Source: UBA7803 sp041686955
GTDB taxonomy: Bacteria; Pseudomonadota; Gammaproteobacteria; Pseudomonadales; Azotimanducaceae
Direction of reading: 5' to 3'
DNA length: 39,508 nt
Assembly: GCA_041686955.1 (NCBI GenBank)
Contig: JAWLCV010000038.1
Coordinates: 1-39,508, forward strand
Under the pieces are notes generated by a model. The model was not told the DNA's origin, did not search any database, and worked only from the letters and a program-made list of their open reading frames with translations. Below, in pieces: positions 39,475 to 39,508 of the stretch. Each line of letters opens with the position of its first letter. Positions within the stretch are counted from its first letter, which is position 1. A program made the position numbers and the translations under genes.

Positions 39475-39508
39475 GGAGAGTCGTCGCCAGATTCACCGCA
39501 AGGTGCCT

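Noticed and set aside
1..39508. CRISPR array, tRNA or rRNA genes, insertion sequences, prophage
   Set aside because: I looked for spaced direct repeats, cloverleaf-like segments and transposase or integrase motifs and saw none; the regular repeats in pilY1 are coding and contiguous with no unique spacers.

Overview
This is a high-GC stretch of chromosome from a gammaproteobacterium. The gene order ispB | rplU-rpmA-obgE-proB, rpsT | murJ-ribF-lspA-fkpB, minor pilins-pilY1, pilS-pilR, bamD | rluD-pgeF closely follows the arrangement around the fimU-pilVWXY1Y2E cluster of Pseudomonas aeruginosa. GC-rich relatives such as Chromatiales or Xanthomonadales are equally plausible, and genus cannot be told from the sequence. 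Two runs of exactly 100 N, one flanked by a 99-bp duplicated contig end, show that this is a scaffolded short-read, possibly metagenomic, assembly.

Layout. 1-4356 (minus strand): ispB, a secreted TAP-type alpha/beta hydrolase, and a NatA/NatB-like ABC exporter whose permease runs off the left edge. 4357-7744 (plus): promoter and leader, then rplU, rpmA, obgE, proB. 7725-7991 (minus): rpsT with a TTG start, tail-to-tail with proB. 8050-11535 (plus): murJ, ribF, lspA, fkpB, without the ileS and ispH genes usually found here. 11613-23127 (plus): a type IV pilus minor-pilin operon, pilE, fimU (cut by a gap), pilV (cut by the same gap), pilW, pilX, a giant pilY1 and a pilY2-like gene. 23228-25695 (plus): an HD-GYP protein and an EAL protein, both with partly degenerate signalling domains. 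25692-29451 (minus): a FimT-like pseudopilin, pilR and pilS. 29546-30460 (minus): bamD. 30553-32313 (plus): rluD and pgeF. 32351-32842 (minus): a DUF4124 protein. 33075-37489 (plus): ilvB, ilvH, ilvC and pssA. 37545-39424 (plus): msrP, msrQ and phhB. The right end holds a heptanucleotide repeat tract related to one upstream of obgE.

The most interesting object is the 2,719-residue PilY1. Its C-terminal ~1,200 residues look like a complete ordinary PilY1 (VWA domain with MIDAS, then a PilC/PilY1 beta-propeller with a calcium loop). About 1,450 extra residues at the N-terminus form a stalk of ~101-residue Ig/cadherin-like repeats. The repeats fall into two sequence classes, and a 609-bp tandem duplication is visible among them. 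It sits with a full set of minor pilins, two putative c-di-GMP proteins and PilSR. This suggests a long-stalked pilus-tip adhesin whose use may be tied to c-di-GMP and two-component signalling. That functional model is inference; the domain fusion is read directly from the sequence.
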